This document shows, in pieces, positions 1-8,348 of a stretch of DNA of 64,000 nucleotides. The translations under genes were made by a program, and so were the position numbers. The number at the start of each line of letters is the position of its first letter. Within the stretch, counting starts at the first letter, position 1. Below the pieces are notes generated by a model that did not search any database, was not told the origin of the DNA, and was given only the letters and a program-made list of their open reading frames with translations. Source of the DNA: Mycolicibacterium sp. lyk4-40-TYG-92 (GTDB lineage Bacteria; Actinomycetota; Actinomycetes; Mycobacteriales; Mycobacteriaceae); the NCBI RefSeq assembly GCF_030209435.1, contig NZ_JARVRX010000017.1:124001-188000 (forward strand), read 5' to 3'.

Positions 1-877
1 ACAGCGCGTGGCGCCAGCCCTTGACGCTGCCGAACTTGTTCGTCAGCAACGCTTCCAGGAAATCGATGGCCTCTTCCACGGGCATCTGCCGCTTCTGTAC
101 GGCTACCCCGAGACCGCGGACCAGCCCGTTGTAGGGCGCCGGGTCCAGCCCACCGAAGCAGCGAATGTTCTTGGCCTCCGGAAACTTTCGGGGCAACGTG
201 ACCGGCTCCGGGTGAGCCGTCTCATGAACAAGGGTCAGCCCGAGGCCGGCCCCCAGCTCCGTCCAGCGGGTCTCCAACCAGGACTGATGCAGGACAGGCC
301 CGCCGTCCTGCCAGGTCATACATGGTCCGGCGGCGACCCGCAGCATGTGATCGAGCACCGCACGACCGATGGAGCCCCGTTCATCGCCGACCACCCAGTA
401 CACGTCGATGTTCTCGACGGTGTCCAGTTCGCCGGCGGCGTCGGCGGCCAGCACGTTGGTGATGCCCGGCGACGCGCCGCAACCGATGTACATCGGCACA
501 CCTGCAGCCTGGGCTTCGTCGTGCAAAGACAGTGCGTGCAATGTGCTTTCGATGTCGTCGTCGAAATCGAGATAGGGCACCCCGGCCGCCAGGCACGCCG
601 ACATCACGGGCCCGGCAGTGCGGTTGTAGGGACCGGCACCGAGCACCACCAGTGCGGCGCCCTCGACGGCGTTACGTAGTCCGTCCGCGTCGTAGAGATC
701 GAGTCGGGCGGCGGTGGCCAAGCCCGGCGGCAACTGCCGCATCAGCGGGTCGAGGAGCTCGGGCCGGATGTCGTACAACGCCAGCTCGAAATCCCCTCCT
801 GCCACTGCGAAACGCCGGATGGCCAGGCGGCACATCTCGCCCGCAGCTCCGATGAAGACGATTCGTTTGGTACCCAT
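1..877 (-). CDS. Saccharopine dehydrogenase-like NAD(P)-binding protein, 3' end cut by the window
   Basis: The reading frame starts at the ATG at 877 and runs off the left edge, so about 292 residues are visible and the C-terminus is missing. The protein opens MGTKRIVFIGAAGEM, a Rossmann beta-strand followed by a glycine-rich loop. It continues in the style of the saccharopine dehydrogenase/homospermidine synthase NADP-binding domain (VLGAGPYNRTAGPVMSACL, then YLDFDDD and CGASPGITNVLA). An AGGGG ribosome site lies about 9 nt upstream of the start. It is divergent from the amine oxidase at 1039, so the two may share an amino-acid or amine theme, but that is inference. The substrate cannot be told from sequence; many such actinobacterial proteins are not true lysine-pathway enzymes. 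Confidence 0.8.
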   Translation of the reverse strand, partial: MGTKRIVFIGAAGEMCRLAIRRFAVAGGDFELALYDIRPELLDPLMRQLPPGLATAARLDLYDADGLRNAVEGAALVVLGAGPYNRTAGPVMSACLAAGVPYLDFDDDIESTLHALSLHDEAQAAGVPMYIGCGASPGITNVLAADAAGELDTVENIDVYWVVGDERGSIGRAVLDHMLRVAAGPCMTWQDGGPVLHQSWLETRWTELGAGLGLTLVHETAHPEPVTLPRKFPEAKNIRCFGGLDPAPYNGLVRGLGVAVQKRQMPVEEAIDFLEALLTNKFGSVKGWRHAL

Positions 878-935
878 GGCCAGGCCCCTATCGGTTGAGA
901 GTGCTCGTCGGATCACATGCTCACAAAGTCGATCT

Positions 936-999
936 GAAATCGATTTCGGCATTGACGCTAACAGTGACCCTTCCCTAAACTCAATACCGAATCGAGTTT
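936..999. promoter_or_regulatory. Divergent intergenic region with two dyad sites
   Basis: Between the divergent starts at 877 and 1039 lie a perfect 12-bp palindrome GAAATCGATTTC (936-947) and an inverted repeat AAACTC/GAGTTT (977-982 and 994-999). Their spacing would suit dimeric regulators controlling either gene. A TAGTTT at 1000-1005 is a possible -10 for the amine oxidase. No regulator gene is adjacent, so the binding protein is unknown. Confidence 0.4.
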
Positions 1000-1038
1000 T
1001 AGTTTTGTCCTGAAGGCCAAGAACGGGAGTTACGAGAA

Positions 1039-2454
1039 ATGACCGACACGCAGAGTGCCCGTCACAACGTCGACGTGGTCGTCGTCGGCGCCGGCCTGTC
1101 CGGCCTCACCGCCGCATACCGGCTTGTCCAGCAAGGCATTTCGGTACTTGTACTCGAGGCCGGTGACCGAGTGGGCGGCCGGACCGTCAACGTCGATGTC
1201 GGTGGCGGGGCCGTCACCGACGGTGGCGGCCAGTGGATCGGCGCCCTGCACACCCGGATGTACGCGCTGATCGAGGAACTGGGACTGTCGACCTTCCAGA
1301 CGTACACCGAGGGAAACAGCATCTACCTGCAACACGGGAAGCGCCGCACCTACAAAGGCACCATCCCGCCGCTGGGCCCGCTCGCGCTGGTCGACTTCGC
1401 GCAGGCCCAGTTCCGGTTGGAGCGGATGGCCAAGCAGGTACCGGTCAGGGCGCCATGGCAGGCGAAGAAGGCCGACACCTGGGACAGCACGACGCTCGGA
1501 CACTGGCTGGACACCAACAGCCTGGTCGACGAGGCCCGGCATCTGTTCACGACCTGCTTCACGATGATGTACGCCGAGGACCCACACCGGATTTCGCTGC
1601 TCAAGGTGCTGCACCAGATCGCCACCTCGGGCGGCATCAACTTCATGGTCAACACCAGAGACGGCGCCCAGGACTCCAGGGTGGTCGGCGGCATGCAACT
1701 CGTGTCCACGACGCTCGCCGACCGGCTGGGTGACCGGGTGCTCACGGACTCCCCCGTCACCGAGATTCACCAGGACGACCACGAGGTGCTGGTCCGGTCC
1801 GCGCGCGCCGACGTCCGCTGCCGGCGCGTCATCGTGGCCATGACCCCGGCCGACGCAGGCCGCATTCGCGTCACGCCCGAGCTCCCGGTCCGCCGCGCGG
1901 CACTTCAGCGGGCCTGGCACAACGGCACCGAAACCAAGGTCTTCGCGGTCTACGACAAGCCGTTCTGGCGCGCGCAGGGTTTCAACGGATCAGCCCTCAC
2001 CGACCTGCCGATCGCGCACTTCGTGGTCGACAACTCCCCGGCGGATGGCAGCGTAGGTGTCCTGCTGGTCTTCGTCGGTACGGCGGGCGCAGGTCCGGGC
2101 TTCACCTGGACCGACGAGGTCCTCAACGATCCCGCGGCCCGCCACACGGCATTCGTGCGCGATCTGGTCACCCTGTTCGGCCCCGAGGCGGCCAATCCTG
2201 TTGAGGTGACGGAGAAGTCCTGGGTCGACGAACCATGGATCAACGGTTGCGTCGGCACCCGCGCGCCGGGGGTGCTGACCGGATACACCGACGCCGCGAC
2301 GGTTCCGGTGGGCCGTCTGCACTGGGCCGGCACCGAGGCCGCGCCCGAGTTCGAGAGCTACCTCGAAGGCGCAGTCCGGTCAGCCGAGCGCGCCGTTGCC
2401 GAGGTCCGCGCAGCCCTGAGCGATGCGGTGCGCAGCAAAACGGACCACGGATAA
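1039..2454 (+). CDS. FAD-dependent flavin amine oxidase
   Basis: A 471-residue flavoprotein of the monoamine oxidase/phytoene desaturase superfamily, expected to oxidise a primary or polyamine to an aldehyde or imine with FAD. The N-terminus carries the dinucleotide-binding motif VVVGAGLSGLTAAYRL (about residues 12-27), followed by GDRVGGRTVNV and the substrate-channel strand DGGGQWIGALHTRM. The C-terminus has the second FAD-contact motif, GRLHWAGTEAAPEFESYLEG, usual for MAO-type enzymes. Length is normal for bacterial putrescine or tyramine oxidases. There is no signal peptide, so it is cytoplasmic. Upstream dyads at 936-999 may regulate it. The substrate is not predictable from the sequence. 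Confidence 0.88.
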   Translation: MTDTQSARHNVDVVVVGAGLSGLTAAYRLVQQGISVLVLEAGDRVGGRTVNVDVGGGAVTDGGGQWIGALHTRMYALIEELGLSTFQTYTEGNSIYLQHGKRRTYKGTIPPLGPLALVDFAQAQFRLERMAKQVPVRAPWQAKKADTWDSTTLGHWLDTNSLVDEARHLFTTCFTMMYAEDPHRISLLKVLHQIATSGGINFMVNTRDGAQDSRVVGGMQLVSTTLADRLGDRVLTDSPVTEIHQDDHEVLVRSARADVRCRRVIVAMTPADAGRIRVTPELPVRRAALQRAWHNGTETKVFAVYDKPFWRAQGFNGSALTDLPIAHFVVDNSPADGSVGVLLVFVGTAGAGPGFTWTDEVLNDPAARHTAFVRDLVTLFGPEAANPVEVTEKSWVDEPWINGCVGTRAPGVLTGYTDAATVPVGRLHWAGTEAAPEFESYLEGAVRSAERAVAEVRAALSDAVRSKTDHG

Positions 2455-2478
2455 CAACCAATCGGGCATGATCTTCCA

Positions 2479-2757
2479 ATGAAAATTGGGAGCAGGTCCA
2501 CCGTAGTCGCGCTGGTCGTTGCCAGTGGTGTGCTCACCGGCATCACCGCACCCGTCGCCCACGCCAACGGCGCGGACGCCGTGATCAGAGACCTCGAGGC
2601 CGAGGGCTACACCGTCAGGATCAACTGGCTCAACGGCAACAAGCCGGTGCTCCTGCCTCGCTGCACCGTGGTCCGGGTCAACAACCCGTCCTCCGACGAA
2701 CCAGCCGAGGGTGATGTCGTGTGGGCTGATGTCGCCTGCCCGAACAACTCCTCTTAA
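2479..2757 (+). CDS. Small secreted protein
   Basis: A 92-residue protein with a classical Sec signal peptide: basic start MKIGSR, hydrophobic core VVALVVASGVLTGI, and a likely cleavage after AHA at about residue 29. The mature part is only about 63 residues, with two cysteines (in PRCTVV and VACPNN) that could form one disulfide. It resembles the small secreted proteins of unknown function common in mycobacteria, many annotated as DUF-type exported proteins. It begins 24 nt after the amine oxidase stop, so co-transcription is plausible. No function can be assigned. Confidence 0.7.
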   Translation: MKIGSRSTVVALVVASGVLTGITAPVAHANGADAVIRDLEAEGYTVRINWLNGNKPVLLPRCTVVRVNNPSSDEPAEGDVVWADVACPNNSS

Positions 2758-2763
2758 CAGCGG

Positions 2764-3357
2764 TCAGCTGGGTTCGGCGGCCCGACGTCGCTGATCGAGG
2801 ACGTCGACGCCGTCCTGTTGCCACGCCTCACGCATGGCATCGGCGCCCTTGAGCCGCACCCACGCGGCTTCGGTCGCGGTGATGGGCGTGGCGCTCAGGA
2901 TCCGCACCGGCTGATACGGCTCGGGCAGCTCGACCTCACCGATCTCGCTGGCGCCCAACAGAAATGCGGTGAATGCCGCCCCCTGCCAGAGTGGCTGCTG
3001 CAGATCGATCAGCGCATCCGGTTCGAGGATCAGGCCTTCGACGGTGGGCGCGGATGCCAGTACCGCGATCGAGCGGGCCAGCGCCGTCGGGGTGGGACCG
3101 CGCAGGGACAGCACCGCCTCCGCCCGCGGGCCGCTGATGCCGTCGGCCACCATGTCCATCGGATCCGTCATGGGCTGGCGCGAACAGCCCAGGGACGCAT
3201 AGTGATACACGTCGCCGTCGGTCGGCCCGTAGCGCAGCACCTCGATGGGGTCGGCACCGAGGAAGGTGACGCTGGCGCCCACCGGTTCGGCGGTGCTGCC
3301 GCGGCCGGCGAAATGCGTTGTCAGACGGGCCCGAACCGCGCCGAGAACATCGGTCAC
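2764..3357 (-). CDS. Suppressor-of-fused (SUFU) domain protein
   Basis: A 197-residue protein whose first half carries the SUFU-like pattern VTFLGADPIEVLRYGP, then VYHYASLGCSRQPM, and ends in a domain of the same family. Bacterial SUFU proteins are widespread, small and cytosolic, and are often discussed as immunity proteins of polymorphic toxin systems. Its start codon overlaps the sugC stop by 4 nt (3354-3357), so it is translationally coupled to the trehalose importer operon as the last gene. No toxin gene is near, so an immunity role is not supported here. A housekeeping role linked to sugar uptake is equally unproven. Confidence 0.75.
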   Translation of the reverse strand: MTDVLGAVRARLTTHFAGRGSTAEPVGASVTFLGADPIEVLRYGPTDGDVYHYASLGCSRQPMTDPMDMVADGISGPRAEAVLSLRGPTPTALARSIAVLASAPTVEGLILEPDALIDLQQPLWQGAAFTAFLLGASEIGEVELPEPYQPVRILSATPITATEAAWVRLKGADAMREAWQQDGVDVLDQRRRAAEPS

Positions 3358-4529
3358 TGCGGTAGTGACAGGTTGCGACCCGTGGCCGGGTCGAACAGGG
3401 TCAGCTTGGAGGTGTCCAGGGCCAGCTCGACCCGGCCCCCCGCCACCGCGGAAGACTTGGCCGAAACCCGTGCCACATAAGTGTTCTCACCCAATCCGGC
3501 ATCTGCGGTGTCGTGGGCCAACTGCTCCAGCTGGGCGGCTTGAGCGCCGGCGCCCTCGAGCCGGAAGTGCACGTACTTGTCCGCGCCGAGCGATTCCACC
3601 AGCTCGGCGTCGACCTCGAACGTCAGCGACTGGATGCGCGCGTAGGCGTCGATCACCGAGGCGTCGTCGAACTGTTCGGGGCGCACACCCGCGATGAGAT
3701 CGGCCGACGGCCGCTGCCCGTCCAGTGCCGCGCGGGCCTCGTCGCTCAACGTCACCTCACCGAAGGGCAGCTGCACCCCGACGTCGGTCCGCGTGGCCGG
3801 GAAGAAGTTCATCGACGGGGAGCCGATGAAGCCGGCGACGAACAGGTTCGCCGGCTCGTTGTACAGCTCGTCGGGAGTGCCGACCTGTTGTGCGACACCA
3901 CCGCTCATCACCACCACCCGGTCCCCCAGCGTCATCGCCTCGGTCTGGTCGTGGGTGACGTAGACCGTGGTGGTGCCGAGGCGGGCCTGCAGCCGCGCGA
4001 TCTCGGTGCGCATCTGCACGCGCAGTTTGGCGTCCAGATTGGACAGCGGCTCGTCCATCAGGAAGGCCTTGGGGCTGCGTACGATGGCGCGTCCCATCGC
4101 CACGCGCTGGCGCTGACCACCCGACAGCTGGGCGGGCTTGCGGTCCAGGAGTGCGGTCAGGTCAAGGATTTTGGCGGTCTCCTCGACCTTGGCCGCGATC
4201 TCGGCCTTCGGCATCTTGGCGAGGGTGAGCGGGAACGCGATGTTCTGCCGCACCGTCATGTGCGGGTAGAGCGCATAGGACTGGAACACCATCGCGATGT
4301 CCCGGTCCCGGGGCTCCTTCTCGTTGACCCGCTCGCCACCGATCCGCAGTTCGCCGGAGCTGATGTCCTCCAGGCCGGCGATCATGTTGAGCGTCGTCGA
4401 CTTTCCGCACCCCGACGGCCCGACGAGGATCAGGAACTCACCGTCGGCGATGGTCAGCGACAGATCCTGCACGGCGGTGGCCCCGCCGGTGTAACTCTTG
4501 GTGACGTGGTCCAAAACGATTTCGGCCAT
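3354..4529 (-). CDS. sugC: Trehalose ABC importer ATP-binding subunit SugC
   Basis: A 391-residue MsmK/MalK-type ATPase that energises the LpqY-SugABC importer, which recycles trehalose released during mycomembrane assembly. Visible motifs are Walker A GPSGCGKST (residues 37-45), Q-loop VFQSYALYPHM, signature LSGGQRQRVAMGRA, Walker B FLMDEPLSNLDA and H-loop YVTHDQTEA. The C-terminal third is the OB-fold regulatory domain typical of sugar importers. It lies 3 nt downstream of sugB and overlaps the SUFU gene by 4 nt. Order and length match the M. tuberculosis operon as remembered. Confidence 0.96.
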   Translation of the reverse strand: MAEIVLDHVTKSYTGGATAVQDLSLTIADGEFLILVGPSGCGKSTTLNMIAGLEDISSGELRIGGERVNEKEPRDRDIAMVFQSYALYPHMTVRQNIAFPLTLAKMPKAEIAAKVEETAKILDLTALLDRKPAQLSGGQRQRVAMGRAIVRSPKAFLMDEPLSNLDAKLRVQMRTEIARLQARLGTTTVYVTHDQTEAMTLGDRVVVMSGGVAQQVGTPDELYNEPANLFVAGFIGSPSMNFFPATRTDVGVQLPFGEVTLSDEARAALDGQRPSADLIAGVRPEQFDDASVIDAYARIQSLTFEVDAELVESLGADKYVHFRLEGAGAQAAQLEQLAHDTADAGLGENTYVARVSAKSSAVAGGRVELALDTSKLTLFDPATGRNLSLPQ

Positions 4530-4532
4530 GAA

Positions 4533-5369
4533 CTACCCCTTCACCGCACCGGACGTCAGGCCCGCGACGATCCGTCGTTGGAAGATCAGAACAAAGATGA
4601 TGATGGGCACCGTGATGACCATCGCCCCGGCGGCGATGGAACCGGTCGGCTCCTCGAATTGCGAACTGCCCGTGAAGTTCGCGATCGCGACCGGCGCTGT
4701 GATGGCCCGCTGAGTGGCGGTCAGCGACAGCGCCAGCAGCAGGTCGTTCCAGGCGAAGATGAACACCAGGATCGCCGCCGTGACGATGCCGGGCGCGGCG
4801 AGTGGCGCGACGACCTTCCGGAAGGCCTGCCCCGGCGTGGCGCCGTCCATCTTGGCGGCCTTCTCCAAATCCCAAGGGATTTCCCGGAAGAACGCCGACA
4901 GGGTGTAGATCGCCAGCGGCAGCGCGAAGGTGATGTACGGCAGGATCAGGCCCGGCCAGGTATCGAACAGCCCGACGGTGCGCTCGATGTTGAACAGCGG
5001 TGTCACCAGCGAGATCTGGGGGAACATCGAGATCAGCAACGCCAGGCCGACCAGCAGCCGCTTACCCGGGAAGTCCAGTCGCGCCACGGCGTAGGCTGCC
5101 ATGCCACCGATCACCACCGCGATGGCCGTGGTGATCAGCCCGATACCGATCGAGTTGACGAGTGCCGAACTGAAGGCGCCCCCGGTGAAGATGCCCTTGT
5201 AGTTGTCGAAGGTGACCTGACGCGGAATCAGGTTGCCGTCCTTGACCGTTGACGTCGGTTTGAGGGACAACGAGAAAATCCAGAGCACCGGCAGCAGCGC
5301 GTAGACCACCACCAGGACGTTGACCACACTCCAGCCGGCCAGCCGGCCGCCGCTGCGCTGTCCGCTCAT
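4533..5369 (-). CDS. sugB: Trehalose ABC importer permease SugB
   Basis: A 278-residue MalG-type inner-membrane permease with about six transmembrane segments. The EAA loop that docks the ATPase is visible as KAAKMDGATPGQAFRKVV (about residues 165-185). The N-terminus GWSVVNVLVVVYALLPVLWI is the first membrane helix. Its start abuts the sugA stop (5369/5370), as expected for subunits made in a fixed ratio. It forms the translocation channel with SugA and uses LpqY and SugC. Confidence 0.95.
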   Translation of the reverse strand: MSGQRSGGRLAGWSVVNVLVVVYALLPVLWIFSLSLKPTSTVKDGNLIPRQVTFDNYKGIFTGGAFSSALVNSIGIGLITTAIAVVIGGMAAYAVARLDFPGKRLLVGLALLISMFPQISLVTPLFNIERTVGLFDTWPGLILPYITFALPLAIYTLSAFFREIPWDLEKAAKMDGATPGQAFRKVVAPLAAPGIVTAAILVFIFAWNDLLLALSLTATQRAITAPVAIANFTGSSQFEEPTGSIAAGAMVITVPIIIFVLIFQRRIVAGLTSGAVKG

Positions 5370-6248
5370 CTAGCGCACCTCGGCTTCCGCACCGGGCGCC
5401 GCGGCACCGAAGATCTTGATGTAGATGAACGCGATGATCGCGACGGTCGCGAAGATCAGCACGCTGATCGCCGAACCCAGGCCGATGTTGAACGCCTTGA
5501 ACAGGTTGTCGTAACCCAGGATCGAGACCGAGCCGGTGTTGTTGGTGCCGCCCGTGAGCACATAGATGTTGTCGAAGATGCGAAACGCGTCCAATGTGCG
5601 GAACAGCAGGGCCACCAGGATGGCTGGTTTCATCAGCGGCAGAGTCACTTTGACGAACCGCTGCCAGCGGCCTGCGCCGTCGATCTGGGCGGCGTCGAGC
5701 AGGCCCTGGGGCACCAGCACCAGCCCGGCCAACAGCAGCAGCGACATGAACGGCGTCGTCTTCCACACCTCGGCCAGCACCACGATGGCCAGAGACGGCA
5801 ACTGATCGGTCAACGGCGCGGTGCCCGTGGGCAGCAGGTTCGCGAGGTATCCGGTGCCCGGGGTCCACGCGTAATACCAACTGTAGGAAGCGGCCACCGT
5901 CACGATGCCATACGGAATGAGGATGGCCGTGCGCACCACGGAGCTGCCGAACATCGTCCGGTGCATCACCACCGCCAGCGCCATACCGAGTACGAACTCG
6001 ATGGCCACCGACACCACCGTGATGCCGAGGGTGACCACGAGGGCCGTCCACCAGTAGTGGTCGGTGAGAATCGTCGTGTAGTTGTCCAGCCCTACGAACC
6101 GGGTCTCCCCCGGGGCCGCGAGGTTGTCCCGGTGCAGACTCAGCCACACCGCGTAGGCGACGGGGTACGCGGCCACCGCGAGCATCACCAGCACGGCGGG
6201 CGCGATCAGCGAATAGGCGAGGCGCCGGTCGCCGCTTCCACCGCTCAC
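5370..6248 (-). CDS. sugA: Trehalose ABC importer permease SugA
   Basis: A 292-residue MalF-type permease of the LpqY-SugABC importer. The N-terminus has a membrane helix LAYSLIAPAVLVMLAVAAYP, and the EAA coupling motif reads DAAQIDGAGRWQRFVKVTLP (about residues 200-220). It overlaps the lpqY stop by 4 nt, so translation is coupled. Its length is close to the tubercle bacillus protein. It pairs with SugB to form the channel for periplasmic trehalose. Confidence 0.95.
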   Translation of the reverse strand: MSGGSGDRRLAYSLIAPAVLVMLAVAAYPVAYAVWLSLHRDNLAAPGETRFVGLDNYTTILTDHYWWTALVVTLGITVVSVAIEFVLGMALAVVMHRTMFGSSVVRTAILIPYGIVTVAASYSWYYAWTPGTGYLANLLPTGTAPLTDQLPSLAIVVLAEVWKTTPFMSLLLLAGLVLVPQGLLDAAQIDGAGRWQRFVKVTLPLMKPAILVALLFRTLDAFRIFDNIYVLTGGTNNTGSVSILGYDNLFKAFNIGLGSAISVLIFATVAIIAFIYIKIFGAAAPGAEAEVR

Positions 6249-7672
6249 GGGATCAGCCCCTTGCCGTCGATCGCCTGCTGCACCTCGGAGGTCAGCTTGT
6301 CGGCGGTCCGCTCCGGATCGATCTTGGTGATCGGCGCCAGCGTCGCCGAAATCCGCGTGGAGACGGCCTGATACTGCGGGGTGGCCGGCCGCACCGCGGC
6401 ATCGGCAAGCTGGCGTCTGATCACCGCGTACTGCGGGTACTTGGCCTGGAACTTGGGATCGTCATACAGCGACGCGCGGACCGCGGGCAGCCCGCCCTCC
6501 ACCGACGTGAACTGCTGGTTGCTCGCGCTGCGCATGCACCGGATGGCCTCGAAGGCCTCGGCCTTGTGCGTACTGGCTTTGCCCACAGCGAGATTCAGGC
6601 CACCGATCGTGACCTTGGCCGGCACCTCGGGCCGCACCGACGGGTAATCCGCGAAGCCGAACACCTTCTTGCTCTCGTCGTAGGCGGTGGTGAACTGCGC
6701 ATCGTCGGGCGCGAAGGTGCCGACGTCGTTGATGGCGCTCTTGAGATCCGGGTGCTCGTCGAGCGGGAGGAAGGGCACGCCGCCCTTGACCGCGTTCTCC
6801 AGCAGCGACGGCAGCACGAACGGCCAGTTCACCTCCAACGCGGCCTTGCCCTGCTCGAGGGCCAGCCGCGCCGTGCCCTCGTCGGTCTGGGTGATCGACG
6901 GGTCGGCGCCGGGTGCGGTGGCCACCGACTTGATGATCTGCAATGCCTTGACCGTCGCAGCCCGGTGCTCGGGGGTGTCGGTCAGGGTGACGGTCTTGCC
7001 ATCGTCGGACAGCACGCTGCCGCCGGCACTGGTCAGCAACGTGTTGAACCAGACCACCAGGCCCTCGTACTGCTTGCCCTGCACGGCGATCCAGCTGGGT
7101 CCTCCGGCGGCGTGCAGCCGAGTTGCCTGCGCCACCATGTCGTCCCAGGTGGCCGGCGGCTCGGGCATCAGATCGGCTCGGTACCACAGCATTTGAGTGT
7201 TGGTCGTGATGGGCGCGGCGAACAGCCGGCCTTTCCACTGCGCGGTCTTCAGCGGTCCGGGCAAGGTGTCATCGGCGGCGTCGGCTTCCGCTTTTCCGGC
7301 CGGGTCGTCGGCCAGCGGCACGGCCCAACCGGCCTCGGCGAACTCGGCGGTCCACACGACGTCAAGGCCCATGATGTCCAGGCTCTTGTCGTTGCCGGTC
7401 AGCCGGCGGGCCAGTTGCAGCCGCTGGTCGTCGGCCCCCTTGGGCAGGCTGACCTGTTTGATGGTGAAGCGGCCGCCGAGCTCGGCGTTGCATCGCTTGG
7501 CGAGGGCCGAGAACGTCGCCTTCTCATTGGCCGACGTATAGACGTTGACGACGGTGCCGTTGTCGCCGGAACCGCAGGCGGATACCAACGTGGCGGCCGT
7601 GCACGCCGCCGCACCTGCTGCCAGCACAGCCCGCAGCTTTCCCGCGCGCACCACGGACGCCTCCTGTCTCAC
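6245..7672 (-). CDS. lpqY: Trehalose-binding lipoprotein LpqY
   Basis: A 475-residue solute-binding lipoprotein (extracellular solute-binding family 1) that captures trehalose outside the cytoplasmic membrane and delivers it to SugAB. The signal peptide ends in the lipobox LVSAC, with the lipidated cysteine at residue 33. The mature protein keeps the family layout, with DIMGLDVVWTAEFAEAGW near the front and WPFVLPSLLENA in the middle. Two starts have good ribosome sites: GTG at 7672 behind GGGAGG, and GTG at 7654 behind AGGAGG. The shorter form would still have a complete signal peptide. It is the first gene of the operon lpqY-sugA-sugB-sugC-SUFU gene. Confidence 0.95.
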   Translation of the reverse strand: MRQEASVVRAGKLRAVLAAGAAACTAATLVSACGSGDNGTVVNVYTSANEKATFSALAKRCNAELGGRFTIKQVSLPKGADDQRLQLARRLTGNDKSLDIMGLDVVWTAEFAEAGWAVPLADDPAGKAEADAADDTLPGPLKTAQWKGRLFAAPITTNTQMLWYRADLMPEPPATWDDMVAQATRLHAAGGPSWIAVQGKQYEGLVVWFNTLLTSAGGSVLSDDGKTVTLTDTPEHRAATVKALQIIKSVATAPGADPSITQTDEGTARLALEQGKAALEVNWPFVLPSLLENAVKGGVPFLPLDEHPDLKSAINDVGTFAPDDAQFTTAYDESKKVFGFADYPSVRPEVPAKVTIGGLNLAVGKASTHKAEAFEAIRCMRSASNQQFTSVEGGLPAVRASLYDDPKFQAKYPQYAVIRRQLADAAVRPATPQYQAVSTRISATLAPITKIDPERTADKLTSEVQQAIDGKGLIP

Positions 7673-7767
7673 GAGAACCTCCCGCGCGCAAACCGTAGAG
7701 CGCCGCGGGTGTGCCGTGCAACATATCTGCCAGGTCGGCGCGAATCAGTCGGCGGGGCCGCCGGCGA

Positions 7768-8268
7768 CTACAGCGACAGGCGCCCCAGCAGGTCGCGGCC
7801 CTGTTCGGCGCAGACGGGATCGCACAACACGTCGTAGCGTCCCGCCACGAGCTGCATCGTGGAGCTGAAATCCCTTGTGCCACGGGACATCGCATACTGC
7901 ACGCCTGAGGTGATCAAGCCGAAGAAGATACCGGCGATCAGGCCGGTGAGCAGTGAGCCCCAGGCGTTGGTGCCGAAAAGGCCCAGCACCAGCCCGATGA
8001 AAAGACCCAGCCACGCCCCGGTCAGGATGCCGCCGCCCAGCACCCGCGGCCAGGTGAGCCGCCCGGTGACCCGCTCCACCTGCATCAGGTCGACGCCCAC
8101 GATGGTCACGTGCTGCACCGGAAACTCTTGGTCTGACAGGTAATCGACGGCGCGCTGCGCCTCGGCATAGGTCGGGTACGAACCGATGGGCCAGCCCTTC
8201 GGCGGAGTCGGCAATCCGGGCTGTCCACCCGGGCCCGGGGTCCGGTCGGGCTGCAGCGGATTGGTCAT
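7768..8268 (-). CDS. Membrane protein with general-stress-17M-like N-terminal domain (Rv1234-like)
   Basis: A 166-residue protein. After a proline-rich start it has the pattern GWPIGSYPTYAEAQRAVDYL and VQHVTIVGVDL, the ferredoxin-like fold called the general stress protein 17M-like domain. A glycine-rich double membrane segment (GGGILTGAWLGLFIGLVLG and WGSLLTGLIAGIFFGLI) follows. The position beside lpqY matches Rv1234 in M. tuberculosis. An AGGAGACC-type ribosome site precedes the ATG at 8268. Its function is unknown; the domain name comes from stress-induced Bacillus proteins. Confidence 0.85.
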   Translation of the reverse strand: MTNPLQPDRTPGPGGQPGLPTPPKGWPIGSYPTYAEAQRAVDYLSDQEFPVQHVTIVGVDLMQVERVTGRLTWPRVLGGGILTGAWLGLFIGLVLGLFGTNAWGSLLTGLIAGIFFGLITSGVQYAMSRGTRDFSSTMQLVAGRYDVLCDPVCAEQGRDLLGRLSL

Positions 8269-8335
8269 GCCCCTGGTCTCCTGTCACTCACCTCGGAACG
8301 CGCTTCGGCTACCACGATGCCATGAACTCGTGCGC

Positions 8336-8341
8336 TAGGTT
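8336..8341 (+). promoter_or_regulatory. Leaderless-type -10 (TAGGTT)
   Basis: TAGGTT lies 7 nt before the ATG at 8349, placing transcription start on the start codon. This supports 8349 over the in-frame ATG at 8322, which lies upstream of the promoter element. Confidence 0.5.
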
Positions 8342-8348
8342 GGTCGGC

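Noticed and set aside
3513..5252. A 579-codon open frame on the plus strand across sugC and sugB
   Set aside because: It is antisense to two well-supported transporter genes and its translation is Arg/His/Gln-rich low-complexity sequence, the usual mirror of high-GC coding DNA.
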